A stretch of 64,000 nucleotides of DNA from an uncultured Acidobacteriaceae bacterium (GCA_903828675.1 CAIKND010000182.1:1-64000); one strand, 5' to 3'; positions 51,461 to 60,555 are shown, counted from the first letter of the stretch. Numbers and translations are program-made. The notes: generated by a model not told the origin, from the sequence alone.

Positions 51461-51522
51461 GGCGGGGGTTTCAACCCCCGCATAAAGCCAGCAAAATGAA
51501 CGTGGGCTTCAGCCCCGGAGGT
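51461..51522. repeat. REP-like doublet hairpin
   Basis: GCGGGGGTTTCAACCCCCGC (51462-51481), AAAATGAACGTG spacer, GGGCTTCAGCCC (51504-51515). Confidence 0.88.
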
Positions 51523-51580
51523 ATGCTTCTCAGGCTCTTCGCTCCAAACGCCTGCTTTATTCCGCTGCCGGCTCAGCCCC

Positions 51581-52303
51581 TCAAACGACCGGCACAAGCA
51601 GCGCCTTGCCTGCAACCGTGGTCAGCCCATCCAGCATGTCGATAAATGTTGCGGAAATCTCCGGCGCCGCCGCCAGATGCGCCAGCAACTCCGCATTGTT
51701 CCACGCCGATTCGCGCGCCGCACACATGCTCCACGCCGCCAGCGTATCTTCCAGCTTCGACATCGGCGGCAGCGCATCGCCCAGCAGCCTCACCTGCAAA
51801 GCCTCTTTAGCAGCATCGATCAAACTGTCCAGTGTTGTATTCAGAGCCGTGAAGTCGTCGTAATGCGTAGTGCCGTGTCGCGGCGCAATCCCCGTCGTAC
51901 CGCACACATCAAGCACTGCCAGCGCGAGGTCATGGTTGATATGCGCGTTCATCCCCGCCAGCGCAAATTGGATGCGCGCTACAGCAGCCTGGCCGCGCAC
52001 CGCAAACAGCGCCTGCCAGCAACCCGCCGTCGCGCCTCCTGTCAGCGCCGTTTTCAACGCGTCAAAGTAGTAGCGCGCAAACCGCACGTCCAGCGCCGCC
52101 ATCCACGCGGGATCGGCAAATCCTGCTCCGTCCACCCGCGCCTGTACTGCCCGAGTCACGTCAAGATAAAGTCCGTTAAACCACTTCAGGCCATCGCCAG
52201 CGGCGCAGGTAGACTCAATTTTCTCTAGCACCCGCACCACATCCGCAACGTTCTGTGGTGTGCTTTGGACAGCCGTAAATAGCATGGTGTCATAGGGGAA
52301 CAT
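51581..52303 (-). CDS. DUF5995-like hypothetical protein
   Basis: AGMNAHINHDLALAVLDVC and HYDDFTALNTTLDSLIDAAKE resemble the DUF5995 family. Confidence 0.65.
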   Translation of the reverse strand: MFPYDTMLFTAVQSTPQNVADVVRVLEKIESTCAAGDGLKWFNGLYLDVTRAVQARVDGAGFADPAWMAALDVRFARYYFDALKTALTGGATAGCWQALFAVRGQAAVARIQFALAGMNAHINHDLALAVLDVCGTTGIAPRHGTTHYDDFTALNTTLDSLIDAAKEALQVRLLGDALPPMSKLEDTLAAWSMCAARESAWNNAELLAHLAAAPEISATFIDMLDGLTTVAGKALLVPVV

Positions 52304-52371
52304 GGACGGCTATCATAACCCGTGCCGTATGCGGTTGCAAACAGCAACGATCAATTAGCCCAAACAAAACA

Positions 52372-52739
52372 ACGGCCTGGGCGCATTACCCAGGCCGCTG
52401 CCGGTGATCTGTGGGTATTGGACTAAGGCCATCGCGCTGCCGCGAGTGCCCGGGATCTTCGCTTCTGCTCTCTTCCTGCGCCGTGTCTGCTTTGTGGAGA
52501 TACCCGTTAAGCCGGGCTTTCCGGCGACGGCTTGCGTCGCACATGTGGAAATATCGCCATCCTGCTCAACACTGCCGGAAATGGATCTGAAGTGAAGGTG
52601 CCGTGGTGCCCCTGCAAAAACCTCTTCGCCGAAGCTAACCTCTGGTCTGGGGCGCGATGCCCTAGGCCTCAGTCACCTCACGTACCAAACATCTCGAACA
52701 GTCATTTTGCATTAGCTGGACCTACCTCCTTTCCCGTGT
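52372..52739 (-). ncRNA. Candidate independent small RNA/leader transcript
   Basis: Minus-strand promoter-like TTGACT-N18-TAGCTT (52746-52775) and terminator at 52373-52397, with no long minus-strand ORF between. Confidence 0.45.
52373..52397 (-). terminator. Hairpin terminator with T-rich trailer on minus strand
   Basis: CGGCCTGGG-TAATGCG-CCCAGGCCG-TTGTTTTGTTT. Confidence 0.75.
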
Positions 52740-52943
52740 ATGCACAAGCTACCCCCAACCTCACCGCCAAGTCAAGGGCTGTTTTGCTCCTTGCCAATTC
52801 ATTTTGTATCCCATGTCCCTTTTTTGAAATCCCGCCAGGTGAACAAACAATCGCCCATCCAAACCGTCATCCTGCGCATCGCGATTCACCGCACCGATTT
52901 ACATCCAGAAATGAGCCAACCCGAATTGCCGCATATAGGCTCC

Positions 52944-52984
52944 GTGCCCCATCCATTAGCCTTCTTCCTGGCGAATGGGTGGGA
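52944..52984. repeat. GTGCCCCA-headed hairpin repeat
   Basis: CCCATCCATTAGC-cttcttcctg-GCGAATGGGTGGG. Confidence 0.85.
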
Positions 52985-53013
52985 AGGCATGAACCGCGCC
53001 CTCGCAGCTTTTC

Positions 53014-53040
53014 CTGTTCACTGCCCACTGTCCACTGCCG
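53014..53040. repeat. Heptanucleotide tract abutting aldo/keto reductase stop
   Basis: CCTGTTCACTGCCCACTGTCCACTGCC. Confidence 0.85.
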
Positions 53041-53919
53041 TTACGCCAGCGCCAGGTTCAGATTGTCGATCGCCTCGTCAATCTCCGCCGTACTCTTGTA
53101 ACCCACCGTCACCGAATCCACGCCCGCATTCTTGAACGCGAACCGCATCGCCCTCTGCCGGTCCTCGTGATTGAATGTGCCTTCTCCAACCAGCTTCATG
53201 CTGATCACGCCCATTCCCTCTTTGCGAACCTGCTTCACATGCGCGACAACCTCATCCACATTGCCCGGATCTCTGCTGTCGTACTGTTCGGCGTCCATGA
53301 TCGTGCCTTTGTGGTTCATGCGAATCATCGCCACTTGCAGCCAGTCATTGCCCGGCATCAGGCGCAACGCCGGAAGACCATGCACGCTGGCGCCGCGACT
53401 CCTGATCGTCTTCTTCTGCTCGGCTTCCAGGATCGCGTCCTGCCACCGCGCCGTATCTTTCACCCACGTCCCCGTGTGCTGGTAGTGCAGCAGCATAATG
53501 TCGAAGTAATCCGTGTCCGAGTTCTTGTGCAACTCTGCCAGTTTCGCCGCCGGGTCAATGCCATCGGCCGTCGTCACCTTCGACATCAGCGTGTAACTCT
53601 CCCGCGGAATTCCCTTCAGCGCCACCGCCAGCATCTTCTGCGATGCGCCATACCCCTCCGCTGTCTCAAAGAAGCGGATGCCGCGGTCATAGGCATGATG
53701 CACAAGCCGCGTTAGCCCCTCCTGCCCAAGTTGCTGTTGGATTTCGCCGCTAAAGCTCCCCGTGCCCAGGGCCAGCCGCGTCACCTTGATGTTTGATCGT
53801 CCCAGCGTCACCCAATCGGTCGCCGTCGCGCGTTCCGCATGCAGCAGGTTTCCCGCGCCCGCCAGCGCGCCCGCAGCAACGCCAGCCTTCAGAAAATTTC
53901 GTCTTGAAAGATTTGACAT
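53041..53919 (-). CDS. Aldo/keto reductase with Tat signal
   Basis: MSNLSRRNFLKAGVAAGALAGAG twin-arginine signal; DRGIRFFETAEGYGASQKMLAVALKG, YFDIMLLHYQH. Confidence 0.9.
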   Translation of the reverse strand: MSNLSRRNFLKAGVAAGALAGAGNLLHAERATATDWVTLGRSNIKVTRLALGTGSFSGEIQQQLGQEGLTRLVHHAYDRGIRFFETAEGYGASQKMLAVALKGIPRESYTLMSKVTTADGIDPAAKLAELHKNSDTDYFDIMLLHYQHTGTWVKDTARWQDAILEAEQKKTIRSRGASVHGLPALRLMPGNDWLQVAMIRMNHKGTIMDAEQYDSRDPGNVDEVVAHVKQVRKEGMGVISMKLVGEGTFNHEDRQRAMRFAFKNAGVDSVTVGYKSTAEIDEAIDNLNLALA

Positions 53920-54072
53920 AGAACCTCCGTTTGGCAAGGGGATGCCAATTGCCCGAATCCTAACACAGATCATGTATCGCATTCATCGATCATTTATCGC
54001 ATTCATCCGCGCCGCCGTCAGGCGCAACCTTGCCCTTTACGCCTGGGGAACTTCTGAACAGGTCGGCGTTTT

Positions 54073-54170
54073 GAAAGGACGTGGCTTTAAAGCCTGCGCT
54101 GGGCGAGGTCGAAGTGTGCCGTGAATCCTACAAAACGAACGTGGGATTCACAGGCTGCGAAAAAACTCAT
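54073..54170. repeat. Diverged REP-like unit
   Basis: GTGAATCC..AAAACGAACGTG..GGATTCAC; same AAAA-GAACGTGGG spacer as intact copies. Confidence 0.6.
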
Positions 54171-54190
54171 ACGGAGCCGCGATAAGTGTC

Positions 54191-54255
54191 AGGGCACGAC
54201 TTCAGTCGTGCCGCAAGTGGTTGAAAATATATGAGGGCTTTAGCCCCTGAGGGAA
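54191..54255. repeat. REP-like doublet hairpin, near-identical to 46061 copy
   Basis: GGCACGACTTCAGTCGTGCC (54193-54212) and GGGCTTTAGCCC (54235-54246). Confidence 0.92.
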
Positions 54256-54290
54256 TGTTCGTTCCAAAGGAATGACCCTCCGGATGCCGT

Positions 54291-54322
54291 GTGCCCCTGG
54301 TCTCGCTATTGAGACCTGGGAA
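54291..54322. repeat. GTGCCCC-headed CCAGGT-type hairpin
   Basis: TGCCCCTGGTCTCGCTATTGAGACCTGGGAA. Confidence 0.75.
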
Positions 54323-54327
54323 ATCAA

Positions 54328-54360
54328 CAGCTGTTCACTGTCCATTGTTCACTTTTCACT
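54328..54360. repeat. Heptanucleotide tract overlapping ABC permease stop codon
   Basis: CAGCTGTTCACTGTCCATTGTTCACTTTTCACT. Confidence 0.82.
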
Positions 54361-55594
54361 CGTACCGCAGCGCCTCAATCGGGTCCAGGTTCGCCGCGCG
54401 TATCGCCGGAATCATCCCGCTCACCAGCCCGGTTATAGCGAGAATCACCGTTGCCACAATCACCGAAGTTGGCGAAATCAGCAGTTGTATATCCGCGTCC
54501 GACGCATTCTTGGCCAGCGCGCTATAAAAAGGAATGCGCCCCACCAGCGCGGAGATCACGTACGCCAACGAGATTCCGCACACCCCGCCAACCCCTGTTA
54601 TCGCCATCGCTTCGGCCAGAAACTGCAACAGGATATGGTGTCTCTGCGCGCCCAGCGCCTTCTCTATGCCGATCTCTCGCGTGCGCTGCTGCACCGCCAC
54701 CAGCATGATGTTCATCAGCCCAATGCCCGCAATCCCCAGCGTCAGCGCGCCCACCAGAGACAGCAGGACCTGGAGTGCGATGGAGACGATGCTGAATTGA
54801 TGAAGTTGGGATTGCAGGTTGGCCACAAAGATGGCGCGATGGTCGGAGGGACGGAAATGATGGGCTGCGCCGAGCGTATTTCGGAGGTCTTTCTCAATGA
54901 CTTCGTTATCGCCGCGATAGTTGAACCAGATACCGTCCAGGTACGTTGTGTCCCTGAGATCGCCCATGGTCGAGAACGGTATCCAAATCGAGGTGTTGAT
55001 GTTGTTTTCGCCTTCGACCATCTTGGGGCGCAGAACTCCTACCACGGTAAACATGATTCCGTTGATACGAATGGACTCTCCAATCGCATAGCCACCAGAG
55101 AAGAGCTTGGTTTTGGCTTCACTCCCAATGACGCAGACGTGGGCTCGCTGCCGCTCTTCCTGTCCGTTGTACAGGCGGCCTTCGACCGGGTCGAGGACGA
55201 GGATATCCAAGCCTTCAGGGCGCACACCGTTCACCGACCACGTGTAGGAGTGGAGGTCGTTCTGGATAGTTGAGTCCCGAAACATGACGGGGCTGATCGA
55301 GGAAATGCCGGGGAGCGAATTCCAGATGCGATCGACATCATCGTACGTCAGGCGCACGCGAACTCCGGCTTTGTCAGCGCCGGCCTGCTCGGAAGTGCGA
55401 CCGCCGTACACTTCCATGTGGTTGACGCCCCACTGGGCAAAGATGCTCTCGATGGCGCGCGAGAAACCCGCACCATACGCCAGCAGCAACACGACCGTGG
55501 CAATGCCCCAGGCCATGCCGATCATGGTGATGGCTGTGCGCCGGCGGTTGTATATCATCGCCTCCCAGGCCTGGCCGAGAATGTCTCTCAACAT
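54356..55594 (-). CDS. MacB-like ABC transporter permease
   Basis: MacB periplasmic core plus FtsX domain: GIGLMNIMLVAVQQRTREIGIEKALGAQRHHILLQFLAEA. Confidence 0.9.
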   Translation of the reverse strand: MLRDILGQAWEAMIYNRRRTAITMIGMAWGIATVVLLLAYGAGFSRAIESIFAQWGVNHMEVYGGRTSEQAGADKAGVRVRLTYDDVDRIWNSLPGISSISPVMFRDSTIQNDLHSYTWSVNGVRPEGLDILVLDPVEGRLYNGQEERQRAHVCVIGSEAKTKLFSGGYAIGESIRINGIMFTVVGVLRPKMVEGENNINTSIWIPFSTMGDLRDTTYLDGIWFNYRGDNEVIEKDLRNTLGAAHHFRPSDHRAIFVANLQSQLHQFSIVSIALQVLLSLVGALTLGIAGIGLMNIMLVAVQQRTREIGIEKALGAQRHHILLQFLAEAMAITGVGGVCGISLAYVISALVGRIPFYSALAKNASDADIQLLISPTSVIVATVILAITGLVSGMIPAIRAANLDPIEALRYE

Positions 55595-55677
55595 GAGTCC
55601 ACCTATGGCTTGCGGCCTGCAGCGATTGGCCGGGGGTTGAAAGTACGGACAAGACTTGTAGCTGCGAACTTCAAGGC

Positions 55678-56931
55678 CTACTCCTTCCGCAGGGCTTCAA
55701 TCGGGTCGAGTGCGGCTGCCTTGCTGGCTGGATAGAGGCCGGAGGCAATGCCGCAGAGGGTCAGCGAACCAATGGCCAGAGCGGCAGACCAGGGAACCAG
55801 TTGCGGAGGATCGAAGCCGGGAACCTTGCCGGTAAAAAAGTGGTCGAGCACCCACATGAATGCCCCGGAAAGGGCAATTCCAATCAGGCCGCTGATGCCG
55901 GTAAGAAAAAGACCCTCCCAAAAGAACTGGGCGAGGATGGCGCTCCGTGTTGCCCCGATGGCTTTCAGGATGCCGATTTCGTGGGTGCGCTCGGTAACCG
56001 ATACCAGCATGATGTTGATGATGCCAACGGCGCCCAGTCCCAGCGTAACAACACCGACGCCTCCAAGAAAGATGTCCATGGCATTGAAGATGGCGCCGAT
56101 CATGTGCTCTTCCTGAATCGTATCGAACTCCTCAAAAGCTTCCTTGTTGGATGCGTCGAAGCCGTGATTGCGGGCGATGACGTGACGGGTGGCTGGCCCG
56201 GATTCAGAGGTGTCTCCCTTGAGAGCAGGTTGGTACTGAATGGAACTGACAGCATCGCGGGCGATGTTCTGCCCCTTCATCGCAAATAGTTCCTGCATCG
56301 TGCTGAGCGGGACGTAGAACTTCTGGTTGTCTGAGTCGTTGTTGCCGCGGGAGATGGAACCGACCTTGCCAATAACGCGGAAAGAGATGTCGTTGATGGT
56401 AATGGTCTCGCCAAGAATCGGGCGGCCCGGAAAAAGCAGTTGCGCGGTTTTGAAACCAAGAACCACGACGCGGCGCTGCTCTAGAGCATCGTTGGCGTCG
56501 ATGAAGCGGCCTTCACTCATGGGAACAAAGCGAACGATGGGATAGTTCGGCTCAACGCCCATCACCTGTCCAGACGCATTGGAGAATGCGCTGACAGCGT
56601 AGAGATCCCCGCGGTTAAGCATGGCAGTGACGGTGCGGAACTGGGGGAGGGCGCGGATATCAGCCTCGTCGCGAAGGGTCAGCTGATAAGGGCGCATACC
56701 GGTGTGCTGATTCGCAACAGCCGGGATGGTGCCATTGAACATCATGACGACGTCGTTGCCGAGAGTAGAGAGGTTGCGATGCTGCCCACTGCGAAAACCC
56801 TCGCCCAGCCCTACCAGCACCAGCAGCGAACCCACCCCCCACGCAATCCCGAACATGGTCAGAAACGTGCGCAGCTTGTTCGCCATCATGGCGCGGTATA
56901 CCTGGCCGAGCGTGTCTGAAAAACTCTGCAT
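55678..56931 (-). CDS. MacB-like ABC transporter permease
   Basis: GAVGIINIMLVSVTERTHEIGILKAIGATRSAILAQFFWEGLFL; start MQSFSDTLGQVYRAMMANKLRTFLTMFGIAWG. Confidence 0.9.
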   Translation of the reverse strand: MQSFSDTLGQVYRAMMANKLRTFLTMFGIAWGVGSLLVLVGLGEGFRSGQHRNLSTLGNDVVMMFNGTIPAVANQHTGMRPYQLTLRDEADIRALPQFRTVTAMLNRGDLYAVSAFSNASGQVMGVEPNYPIVRFVPMSEGRFIDANDALEQRRVVVLGFKTAQLLFPGRPILGETITINDISFRVIGKVGSISRGNNDSDNQKFYVPLSTMQELFAMKGQNIARDAVSSIQYQPALKGDTSESGPATRHVIARNHGFDASNKEAFEEFDTIQEEHMIGAIFNAMDIFLGGVGVVTLGLGAVGIINIMLVSVTERTHEIGILKAIGATRSAILAQFFWEGLFLTGISGLIGIALSGAFMWVLDHFFTGKVPGFDPPQLVPWSAALAIGSLTLCGIASGLYPASKAAALDPIEALRKE

Positions 56932-57155
56932 GGCGATTAGACGTCCTGAAAAGGTGCTCTCGGTCAGTATTACGCGCCGGCCCGCCCCACGGTTCCCCAC
57001 TTTCAGCCCAGCATCTGGAACCATCGGCGGGCAACTTGCGTAGGATGCAATAAGTGACTGCAAGTTGCTGAAGCCGTCTCGTTTCTTATCGCCATCTCAT
57101 TCATTTAGCTGCGCCGGACAGCGCTCTGGCTCTTTTCACCACCTGGGAGGTTTCT

Positions 57156-58361
57156 GTGGCTGCATCGCGAAAGAGCAAAAAATTCTGGATCTGGCTGGGC
57201 ATCGGTGCCTTTTTCGTTGTGGTAATTGCTGGCTTTGGGCTGATGCGTCTCGCCAAGGGAACCACCATTGATCCCAACAAACTCGCCAAAGTCACCCGCG
57301 GCGACGTAGCCCAATCCGTCGTGGCCACCGGGAAAATCCATCCCATCACCCAGGTCGAGGTCAAGAGCAAGGCCTCCGGCATCGTGGAAAAGCTCTATGT
57401 CGATATCAACAACGAGGTTAAGAAGGGCCAACAGCTCGCCCAGCTCGATCAGGAGGAGATTCAGGCCCAGGTTTCCGCGCAGCGCGCTCAACTCGCCGGG
57501 GCTGAGGCCAACGTCTCCACATTGCAGGCCAATATCGATCAGGACAAGGTCAACGCCGCCGCCCCCGATCTGCCCATGTACAAGGCCACGCTCGACCGCA
57601 ACCTCGAAATGCAAAAAGAAGGCATCGTCAGCCGTCAGGCTCTCGACGACGCCAACAAGGACTACCTCGCCGCGCTCACCCGCCGCGATTCCGCCAAAGC
57701 CCAGATCGGCGTCGACTCGGCCAAGCTCAAGCAGGCTCGCGCCCAGGTCATGCAAAGCCAGGCCAGCCTCAAGCAGCTTGAGGAGCAGCTCGGCTACACT
57801 ACCATCCTTGCTCCCATGGATGGCGTCATCCTCTCCCGCGATGTCGAAATCGGTGACGCCGTCAGTTCCATCCTCATCCTCGGCTCCACCGCCACCCTCG
57901 TTATGACAGAAGGCGACACCACCGAGGTTTATGTACAAGGCAAGGTCGACGAGGCAGACATCGCCCACGTCTACATGAACCAGCCCGCGCGCATCAAGGT
58001 TGAGAGTTTCCGCGACCGCCTCTTCTACGGCAAGGTCACCAAGATCGCTCCCATGGGCGTCGAAAAGGACAACGTAACCACCTTCGAGGTCCGTGTCTCC
58101 ATCAACAACCCCGGAGGCGAGCTCAAATCCCAGATGACCGCCAACGCCGAAATTATGCTCGACGAGCACAAGGGCGTCCTCACTGTCCCTGAAAACGCCG
58201 TCATGTACGACAACAAGAAGAACGCCTCCGTTGCCGTCCCTGACAAGCACGAGAAAGACGGCACCCGCAAGGTCCCCGTCAAAGTCGGCCTCTCCAACGG
58301 CTCCGTAACCGAAATCCTCAGCGGCCTCAAAGAGGGCGATCAGGTAGTGCTGCAGCAGTAA
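57156..58361 (+). CDS. Efflux periplasmic adaptor subunit (HlyD/MacA-like)
   Basis: N-terminal TM, ITQVEVKSKASGIVEKLYVDINNEVKKGQQLAQLD lipoyl half-motif, GYTTILAPMDGVILSRDVEIGDAV; GTG start with GGAGG. Confidence 0.93.
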   Translation: MAASRKSKKFWIWLGIGAFFVVVIAGFGLMRLAKGTTIDPNKLAKVTRGDVAQSVVATGKIHPITQVEVKSKASGIVEKLYVDINNEVKKGQQLAQLDQEEIQAQVSAQRAQLAGAEANVSTLQANIDQDKVNAAAPDLPMYKATLDRNLEMQKEGIVSRQALDDANKDYLAALTRRDSAKAQIGVDSAKLKQARAQVMQSQASLKQLEEQLGYTTILAPMDGVILSRDVEIGDAVSSILILGSTATLVMTEGDTTEVYVQGKVDEADIAHVYMNQPARIKVESFRDRLFYGKVTKIAPMGVEKDNVTTFEVRVSINNPGGELKSQMTANAEIMLDEHKGVLTVPENAVMYDNKKNASVAVPDKHEKDGTRKVPVKVGLSNGSVTEILSGLKEGDQVVLQQ

Positions 58362-58363
58362 GA

Positions 58364-58391
58364 GAGCAGTTGTCAGTGGTCAGTGAACAGC
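58364..58391. repeat. Heptanucleotide tract after adaptor stop codon
   Basis: AGCAGTTGTCAGTGGTCAGTGAACAGCC. Confidence 0.85.
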
Positions 58392-58393
58392 CG

Positions 58394-58433
58394 GGTGCCC
58401 CATCCTCGCCACGCTTTTGTGGCTAGGGTGGGG
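58394..58433. repeat. GTGCCCCA-headed hairpin repeat
   Basis: CCCATCCTCGCCAC-gctttt-GTGGCTAGGGTGGG. Confidence 0.9.
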
Positions 58434-58479
58434 AAGCATGAACCCCAATCTCAAAACTGAACCTCGCGACCAAAGCCCC

Positions 58480-58519
58480 GTGCCCCATCCATTCCGCGCC
58501 TTTTGCGGAATGGGTGGGA
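58480..58519. repeat. GTGCCCCA-headed hairpin repeat
   Basis: CCCATCCATTCCGC-gcctttt-GCGGAATGGGTGGG. Confidence 0.92.
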
Positions 58520-58546
58520 CAGCAAAACACTCAACCGGGTTGGTCT

Positions 58547-58570
58547 TTCACTGTCCACTGCCCACTGTCG
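58547..58570. repeat. Heptanucleotide tract at ABC ATPase 3' end
   Basis: TTCACTGTCCACTGCCCACTGTCG. Confidence 0.85.
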
Positions 58571-59407
58571 TCACCAGCTATGCAGCCACTCCTCGTCCCT
58601 GCCAATCCTCACCGGAGCATTGAACAGCTCGCTTAGCCGCTTCTCGGTCAGCAGTTCCTCCCGCGCTCCATCCCCCACAATCCGTCCGTCCCGCATCAGA
58701 ATGATCCGCTCTATCTCGGGCAGAATATCTCCCAGGTGATGCGTCACCAGCACCAGCCCTGTTCCCTCCTGCGCCAGCCTCCTCAGCGTCTCCCGCAGTT
58801 CCCTCTGCGCCGCCAGGTCCAGCGCATTCGACGGCTCGTCCAGCAGCAGTTGCTTTGGCCTGTGCACCAGCGCCCGCGCAATCAGAATCCGCCGCCTCTC
58901 CCCCGCTGACATCGTGCCCACCATCTGTTTGCTCAGGTGCGTCGCCTCCATGCGCTCTAGCGCCTCGCGGGCCCGCGCTCGCATCTCTGCGGTCACATGC
59001 AGATTCGGCCACAGCGTCGACGCAGAAAAGAAACCCGCCGTCACCGCATCCAGCCCGGAAGTCACGGCCGTGCGCTCTCCCGGCAACTCCGCGCCCATCA
59101 GCCCGGCGCCAACCACGCCAAAGTGCTGCCTTAACTGTGTAAGGTCCCACCGCTCGCGCCCAAAAATCCGCACCTGCATCCCCGGCCGCACCACCGGATA
59201 CACCTGGCAAGTCATCGCCAGAATCAGCGTCGACTTCCCGCACCCGTTCGGCCCCAGGATCGCCACGTGCTCCCCGGCGCGAATCGTCAGGTTTACGTCG
59301 TGCAACACCACGCGGTCGCCGCGCGCTACGTTCACCACGCGCAGTTCCAAAAATTCAGCTTCTTTTTCGATTGTCTTCGCCCGGCCTTGCTGATCGCTGT
59401 CCATCAT
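58571..59407 (-). CDS. ABC transporter ATP-binding protein
   Basis: Walker A GPNGCGKST, signature-like MSAGERRR, Walker B QLLLDEPSNALD. Confidence 0.93.
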   Translation of the reverse strand: MMDSDQQGRAKTIEKEAEFLELRVVNVARGDRVVLHDVNLTIRAGEHVAILGPNGCGKSTLILAMTCQVYPVVRPGMQVRIFGRERWDLTQLRQHFGVVGAGLMGAELPGERTAVTSGLDAVTAGFFSASTLWPNLHVTAEMRARAREALERMEATHLSKQMVGTMSAGERRRILIARALVHRPKQLLLDEPSNALDLAAQRELRETLRRLAQEGTGLVLVTHHLGDILPEIERIILMRDGRIVGDGAREELLTEKRLSELFNAPVRIGRDEEWLHSW

Positions 59408-59453
59408 TGTGTCCGCAGATTCCAGCTTATCCGAATAGATTCGGTGTTTCCGC

Positions 59454-60386
59454 CTACTCCGTCGTTGACCGGTTCCGGCCTCCGGCCTTACTTTGATACA
59501 TCAGCGCATCGGCCCGCTGAATCAGATCTTCCGCCGTGTCTCCAGCGTGAACCAAGGCCGCGCCTGCGGAAATCGACGGCAAAACCGTCCGCCCGTCGTC
59601 GCTGACGATCACCGTCTGCTCCACCAGAACCACGCATCGGTGCACCAGCATATGCAGGATCTTCCGGTCTACGTTGCCTACGATTGCCACAAACTCGTCG
59701 CCACCCCAGCGCCCGACTACATCCGTGGGTCGCAGCGCTCCCAACAAGGTCTTCGACACTTCCTGCATGGCGCGATCCCCGCAGCTGTGACCGAATGTGT
59801 CGTTGATTTCCTTGAATCCATCGATATCGAACATCACTACCCCAAACGGGTCTTTGTGCTCATCGAACTCGCTCAGAGCCGTACGCAGTGACATCTCCAG
59901 AAATCGCCGGTTCGGCAACTGCGTAATATGGTCCAGAAACGCCATCCGCTTCATGGCATTGGCCTTGCGCTCCGCTTCGTAGTGCGCGGAGGCGTCGCTG
60001 AAGATCTCCACGGCGCCAATGATCGTCCCGTCCGCGCCGCGCATCGGCTGCACACGCACATCCACCGGAACCCGCCGCCCCTGCTTATGGCGCAGAAACA
60101 CATGGGCCTCATGCAGGTGGCCGTCGTCTATGCTTGCCGACAGAGGGCAAGCCTCCTGGCATAAGTGGGTACCCAGCGCATCGACGTGGCAGAGTATGTC
60201 GTCCTGGCAGTGACGACCAAGAATCTCTTCGGCCGTATAGCCGGTGAGCCGCGTCGCGCCTTCATTCCAGTAGAGGATGCGGCGCTCGCGGTCGACAAAG
60301 TACACGCCATCGCCCATGTGATCCAAAAGCTCTTTGTAGAAGGCTGGATCGGTAGGGGCGGTCGCATGCTGCTCTTCAGGTTTCAT
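59454..60386 (-). CDS. PAS-GGDEF diguanylate cyclase
   Basis: PAS region YWNEGATRLTGYTAEEILGR; intact GGDEF with upstream RPTD (RxxD) inhibitory-site spacing. Confidence 0.93.
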   Translation of the reverse strand: MKPEEQHATAPTDPAFYKELLDHMGDGVYFVDRERRILYWNEGATRLTGYTAEEILGRHCQDDILCHVDALGTHLCQEACPLSASIDDGHLHEAHVFLRHKQGRRVPVDVRVQPMRGADGTIIGAVEIFSDASAHYEAERKANAMKRMAFLDHITQLPNRRFLEMSLRTALSEFDEHKDPFGVVMFDIDGFKEINDTFGHSCGDRAMQEVSKTLLGALRPTDVVGRWGGDEFVAIVGNVDRKILHMLVHRCVVLVEQTVIVSDDGRTVLPSISAGAALVHAGDTAEDLIQRADALMYQSKAGGRNRSTTE

Positions 60387-60555
60387 CTGGGGCCTTTTCC
60401 GCTCCATTCATTATTTCATCCAGACGAATTTCCTGCACTTCATCCGCGCCTGGCAAAGAACAAGCCCGGAGCCGGCCGTGCTCACCGCTCGGCCAGAACG
60501 TCGATTATTTCCTCGTTCACCTGCTAGATTAGATGGGGTTGAGCCAAATACCAAC

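Noticed and set aside
52372-52739. RNase P RNA, tmRNA or SRP RNA
   Set aside because: Hallmark sequences (GAGGAAAGTCC and ACAGAA; tmRNA tag and CCA end; SRP core GGAAG..AGCA) are not present, so no specific class is assigned.
52532-53101. 189-aa plus-strand ORF in the 52.4-53.1 kb spacer
   Set aside because: Runs through the dispersed hairpin and heptamer repeat and lacks family resemblance; the minus-strand ncRNA reading is preferred.
57105-58250. 381-aa minus-strand ORF opposite the efflux adaptor
   Set aside because: Gly/Asp/Leu-rich shadow translation of the HlyD/MacA-like gene.
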